Assembly: GCA_022361315.1 (NCBI GenBank)
Contig: JAKSBB010000832.1
Coordinates: 1-8,437 of the forward strand
Origin: Desulfobacterales bacterium
GTDB lineage: Bacteria; Desulfobacterota; Desulfobacteria; Desulfobacterales; Desulfobacteraceae
Reading direction: 5' to 3'
DNA length: 8,437 nt
Positions 5,711 through 8,437 of the stretch are shown here, piece after piece. Each line of letters begins with the position of its first letter. Within the stretch, counting starts at the first letter, position 1. A model generated the notes under the pieces. The model was not told the DNA's origin and ran no database searches. It saw only the letters and a list, made by a program, of their open reading frames with translations. A program made the position numbers and the translations under genes.

Positions 5711-5751
5711 ACAAGTATCTATCATCCAAACACCTGCAAAGGAGGCGAATC

Positions 5752-7332
5752 ATGAAAAACGGTCTGGAACAGGGCACCATAACTCATATTCTGAATACCC
5801 TCGGGATTACACCCATGGAAGACGGGGCAAACCCAGGTGCCACCTCCGGCAGCAGTACGGGATGGATCGATACGGAAGGGCCTGAACTGGTGAGCTATTC
5901 CCCCATTAACGGTCAGCCCCTGGCTAAAATCCGTATGGCCCGGCGGGAGGATTACGAGACACTGATGCAGCGTGCCGAAGAGGCCTTCAAAACCTATCGG
6001 ATGATGCCGGCACCAAAACGGGGGGAGATGGTCCGGGAAATCGGTAATGCGCTCCGGGAAAAGAAAGATGCCCTGGGTGCCCTGATTTCGCTTGAAGCCG
6101 GTAAGATCCTGGCTGAAGGTAAGGGGGAAGTTCAGGAGATGATAGACATCGCAGACTTTGCCGTGGGGTTGAGCCGCCAGCTTTACGGCCTGACCATGCA
6201 TTCAGAACGCCCTGAACACCGGATGTACGAGCAGTGGCATCCCTTGGGAATTGTGGGGATCATCACCGCCTTTAACTTCCCTGCGGCAGTCTGGTCCTGG
6301 AATGCCCTCATTGCAGGCGTCTGCGGGGATGCCAATATGTTCAAGCCCAGTTCCAAAACACCGCTCACCGCCATTGCCATCCAGAATATTATCGCTCCGG
6401 TGGTGGATAAATTCGGGGCGGACGGTATCTTTAACATGGTCATCGGCTCCCGGAACGATGTGGGTGAACCTATGCTCCACGATCCGCGTATTCCGCTCAT
6501 CTCCGCCACCGGCAGCACGGCCATGGGCAAACATGTGGGGGAAGTTGTGGGCGGCCGTCTGGGACGGAGCCTGCTGGAGCTGGGGGGGAACAACGCCATC
6601 ATCGTTACCGAAGATGCAGATATGGACATGGCCATCCGCGCTACCCTGTTCGGTGCTGTGGGCACAGCCGGTCAGCGGTGTACCTCCACCCGGCGGATCA
6701 TTGTTCAGTCCTCGGTGAGAGACACCTTTGTCAAACGTCTGGTGGCCGCCTACAAGCAGGTGAAAATCGGCAACCCGCTGGATGATGCCACCCTCATGGG
6801 GCCCCTCATTGACGAAGGGGCTGCCGAAGCCATGAACCGGGCACTTGAGGCCGCAGTGGCCCAGGGGGGAGAGATCCTTTACGGCGGCGGCAGGGCTAAA
6901 GTGAATGGCCTGGAAGGCGGCAGCTATGTCGTTCCGGCAGTTGTGGCGGCGGAAAATCATTACCCCATCGTTCAGGAAGAGACCTTTGCCCCCATTCTTT
7001 ACATTATCGAATATGACAGCTTTGACCAGGCCATAGACCTGCACAACGGGGTGCCCCAGGGACTGTCCTCGGCCATATTCACCGGCTCTATGCAATACCA
7101 GGAAGGCTTTCTCTCCCACAGGGGATCGGACTGCGGCATTGCCAACGTGAATATCGGGACATCCGGTGCGGAGATCGGCGGGGCCTTCGGCGGTGAAAAG
7201 GAAACCGGCGGCGGCCGGGAATCCGGTTCGGATGCCTGGAAGATTTACATGAGACGACAGACCAATACCATTAACTGGGGCAGGGAACTCCCCCTGGCCC
7301 AGGGAATTGAATTTAATATCAGCGAGAAGTAA
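5752..7332 (+). CDS. ALDH7-family aldehyde dehydrogenase (piperideine-6-carboxylate / aminoadipate semialdehyde dehydrogenase type)
   Basis: The 526-residue NAD(P)-dependent aldehyde dehydrogenase has TAFNFP (172-177), FKPSSKTP, the cofactor-loop TGSTAMGK (253-260), general base Glu276 (LLELGGNN) and nucleophile Cys310 (GTAGQRCTSTRR). The C-terminal GGEKETGGGRESGSDAWK and QTNTINW segments are diagnostic of ALDH7 (antiquitin/AmaB). Family members oxidise alpha-aminoadipate semialdehyde, in equilibrium with piperideine-6-carboxylate, to aminoadipate in lysine breakdown, acting in the cytoplasm; the exact substrate here is inferred. The start at 5752 is chosen because AAAGGAGG (5738-5745) precedes it by 6 nt. 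A longer in-frame start at 5659 would overlap the putative operator and promoter. It is the first gene of the operon, 15 nt ahead of the ALDH4-type gene. A run of seven Gs (6582-6588) codes the ELGG motif. Confidence 0.93.
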   Translation: MKNGLEQGTITHILNTLGITPMEDGANPGATSGSSTGWIDTEGPELVSYSPINGQPLAKIRMARREDYETLMQRAEEAFKTYRMMPAPKRGEMVREIGNALREKKDALGALISLEAGKILAEGKGEVQEMIDIADFAVGLSRQLYGLTMHSERPEHRMYEQWHPLGIVGIITAFNFPAAVWSWNALIAGVCGDANMFKPSSKTPLTAIAIQNIIAPVVDKFGADGIFNMVIGSRNDVGEPMLHDPRIPLISATGSTAMGKHVGEVVGGRLGRSLLELGGNNAIIVTEDADMDMAIRATLFGAVGTAGQRCTSTRRIIVQSSVRDTFVKRLVAAYKQVKIGNPLDDATLMGPLIDEGAAEAMNRALEAAVAQGGEILYGGGRAKVNGLEGGSYVVPAVVAAENHYPIVQEETFAPILYIIEYDSFDQAIDLHNGVPQGLSSAIFTGSMQYQEGFLSHRGSDCGIANVNIGTSGAEIGGAFGGEKETGGGRESGSDAWKIYMRRQTNTINWGRELPLAQGIEFNISEK

Positions 7333-7347
7333 TCAGCGAGGATAACA

Positions 7348-8437
7348 ATGACGAACAGCGTATATACATTACCCGTTCCCTACAATGAAACGGTGAAAGC
7401 CTATGCACCGGGCAGCCCGGAACGTGCCGCCCTCAAGGCAGAGCTGGATCGCCAGCTCAAGGATTCGGTGGACGTACCGGTAATTATCAACGGAGAGGCC
7501 GTTCGCACGGGCAATGTGCATGACATTGTCTGCCCCCATGATCACGCAAAGAAACTGGGGTCCTTCCACATGGCAGGAGAGGAAGAAATTCATGCGGCCA
7601 TTGACGCGGCCATGGCGGCCAAACCTTCCTGGGAGGCCATGGACTGGCAGGAACGGGCGGCCATTTTTCTGAAAGCCGCCGATCTGATGTCCCAGAAATA
7701 TACGGCAAAGATCAACGCCGCCACCATGCTGGGACAGTCCAAAAACGCCTTCCAGGCAGAAATCGACAGCACCTGTGAGCTTGCGGATTTCCTCCGGTTC
7801 AACGTGAAGTTCATGGAAGAAATCTACACCGGCCAGCCCCGGTCCGACCGCGGCATCTGGAACCGTACGGAATACCGTCCTCTTGAGGGGTTTGTTTTTG
7901 CCCTGAGCCCCTTTAATTTCACCGCCATCGCGGGCAATCTCAGTTCCGCCCCTGCCATGATGGGCAACACCGTGGTCTGGAAACCGGCATCCACCGCCGT
8001 TCTCTCCGGTTACTTCATCATGGAGATCTTCAGGGAAGCCGGGCTGCCTGACGGCGTGATCAATTTTATCCCGGGCCGCGGTTCCCAGATCGGGAACATC
8101 CTTCTTTCCCACAGGGATCTGGCGGGAATCCATTTCACCGGATCCACAGGCGTCTTCCAGACCCTGTGGCAGAAAACCGGTGAAAACATCGATACCTATA
8201 AGTCCTATCCCCGTATTGTCGGAGAAACCGGCGGCAAGGATTACATCTTTGTTCATCCCTCGGCCGATGTCTCCCAGGCCGCCACTGCGGCTGTCCGGGG
8301 GGCCTTTGAGTACCAGGGACAGAAATGTTCGGCCTGTTCCCGCCTCTACCTGCCCGAATCCCTCTGGCCGGACTTTGAAACAAGCCTGCGGGATCAGATC
8401 GGGGACATCAGGATGGGACCGGTAACGGATTTCACCA
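7348..8437 (+). CDS. pruA: 1-pyrroline-5-carboxylate dehydrogenase (ALDH4 type, L-glutamate semialdehyde dehydrogenase), 3' end outside window
   Basis: The frame is open from ATG 7348 to the window edge: 363 of the expected roughly 540 residues. GAGGA (7338-7342) lies 5 nt before the start, and only 15 nt separate it from the ALDH7 stop, so the two are co-transcribed. The N terminus (VPVIINGE, then CPHDHAKKLG) and the SPFNFTAIAGNL, WKPAST and HFTGSTGVF segments match the group 1 (eukaryote-like) pyrroline-5-carboxylate dehydrogenases. Glu293 (GETGGKDY) is the general base and Cys327 (YQGQKCSACSRLY) the nucleophile. The enzyme oxidises glutamate gamma-semialdehyde to glutamate with NAD, the second step of proline use. 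No proline dehydrogenase domain is fused at the N terminus, unlike PutA, and none is visible in the window. The frame has no internal stop. Confidence 0.92.
   Translation, partial: MTNSVYTLPVPYNETVKAYAPGSPERAALKAELDRQLKDSVDVPVIINGEAVRTGNVHDIVCPHDHAKKLGSFHMAGEEEIHAAIDAAMAAKPSWEAMDWQERAAIFLKAADLMSQKYTAKINAATMLGQSKNAFQAEIDSTCELADFLRFNVKFMEEIYTGQPRSDRGIWNRTEYRPLEGFVFALSPFNFTAIAGNLSSAPAMMGNTVVWKPASTAVLSGYFIMEIFREAGLPDGVINFIPGRGSQIGNILLSHRDLAGIHFTGSTGVFQTLWQKTGENIDTYKSYPRIVGETGGKDYIFVHPSADVSQAATAAVRGAFEYQGQKCSACSRLYLPESLWPDFETSLRDQIGDIRMGPVTDFT

Noticed and set aside
5659..5751. Upstream start (ATG 5659) for the ALDH7 gene
   Set aside because: The extra 31 residues cover the putative operator and promoter and do not resemble the family N terminus; ATG 5752 has AAAGGAGG at good spacing.
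6582..6588. Run of seven Gs as a phase-variable tract in the ALDH7 gene
   Set aside because: It encodes the invariant Gly-Gly of the catalytic ELGG motif with GGG codons in a GC-rich gene; short tract, no sign of contingency function.
6202..7119. Minus-strand open frame (305 codons) inside the ALDH7 gene
   Set aside because: Shadow of a well-supported coding frame, with a histidine/glycine-rich product typical of antisense translation.
7369..8256. Long minus-strand open frame (295 codons)
   Set aside because: It lies fully antisense to the ALDH4-type gene, whose catalytic motifs are intact; the antisense product has no recognisable domain. High GC favours such shadow frames.
1..8437. CRISPR arrays, insertion sequences, tRNA genes, toxin-antitoxin or defence modules
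   Set aside because: I saw no spaced direct repeats, transposase motifs, tRNA-like folds or defence domains on either strand; the two small genes do not form a recognisable toxin-antitoxin pair.

Overview
The window looks like chromosomal DNA of a mesophilic Gram-negative bacterium, most likely a Desulfobacterota member of the Desulfobacterales type. That is an inference from moderate-to-high GC content, a DUF4197 periplasmic protein, a beta-CASP RNA nuclease with no KH domain, a REC-HD-GYP regulator and cysteine-rich small proteins. No 16S gene or species-specific marker is present. I see no mobile element, tRNA, rRNA or CRISPR.

Layout. (1) The left edge (2-733, +) holds the end of a DUF4197 gene whose signal peptide is cut by the window, followed by a strong intrinsic terminator (769-802). 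(2) A beta-CASP metallo-beta-lactamase-fold RNA nuclease lies at 850-2424, +. (3) A 147-bp gap (2425-2571) carries a good sigma70-type promoter, a perfect 14-bp palindrome and two further inverted repeats, one reaching into the ribosome binding site. It feeds two small cysteine-rich genes (58 aa at 2572-2748 and 84 aa at 2805-3059), which are separated by an intrinsic terminator. (4) On the minus strand, a REC-HD-GYP cyclic-di-GMP phosphodiesterase regulator (4662-3565) is followed after 9 nt by an unrecognised 164-aa gene (3555-3061). That gene ends one base from the stop of the 84-aa gene on the other strand. (5) A LysR-type regulator (5647-4745, -) is divergent from two tandem aldehyde dehydrogenase genes: an ALDH7/antiquitin-type enzyme (5752-7332, +) and an ALDH4-type pyrroline-5-carboxylate dehydrogenase (7348 to the window edge, +).

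How the genes may work together. The LysR-ALDH7-ALDH4 block reads as a small amino-acid catabolic module. ALDH7 would oxidise the lysine-derived semialdehyde (aminoadipate semialdehyde/piperideine-6-carboxylate) and ALDH4 the proline- or ornithine-derived glutamate semialdehyde. The divergent LysR probably acts at the inverted repeats in the shared 104-bp intergenic region. The HD-GYP gene and its small partner are probably one transcription unit. The DUF4197 and nuclease genes look independent.

I found no clear-cut novel system such as a defence island. The least explained part is the small-gene unit at 2425-3059, with its structured leader, internal terminator and two undescribed cysteine-rich proteins.
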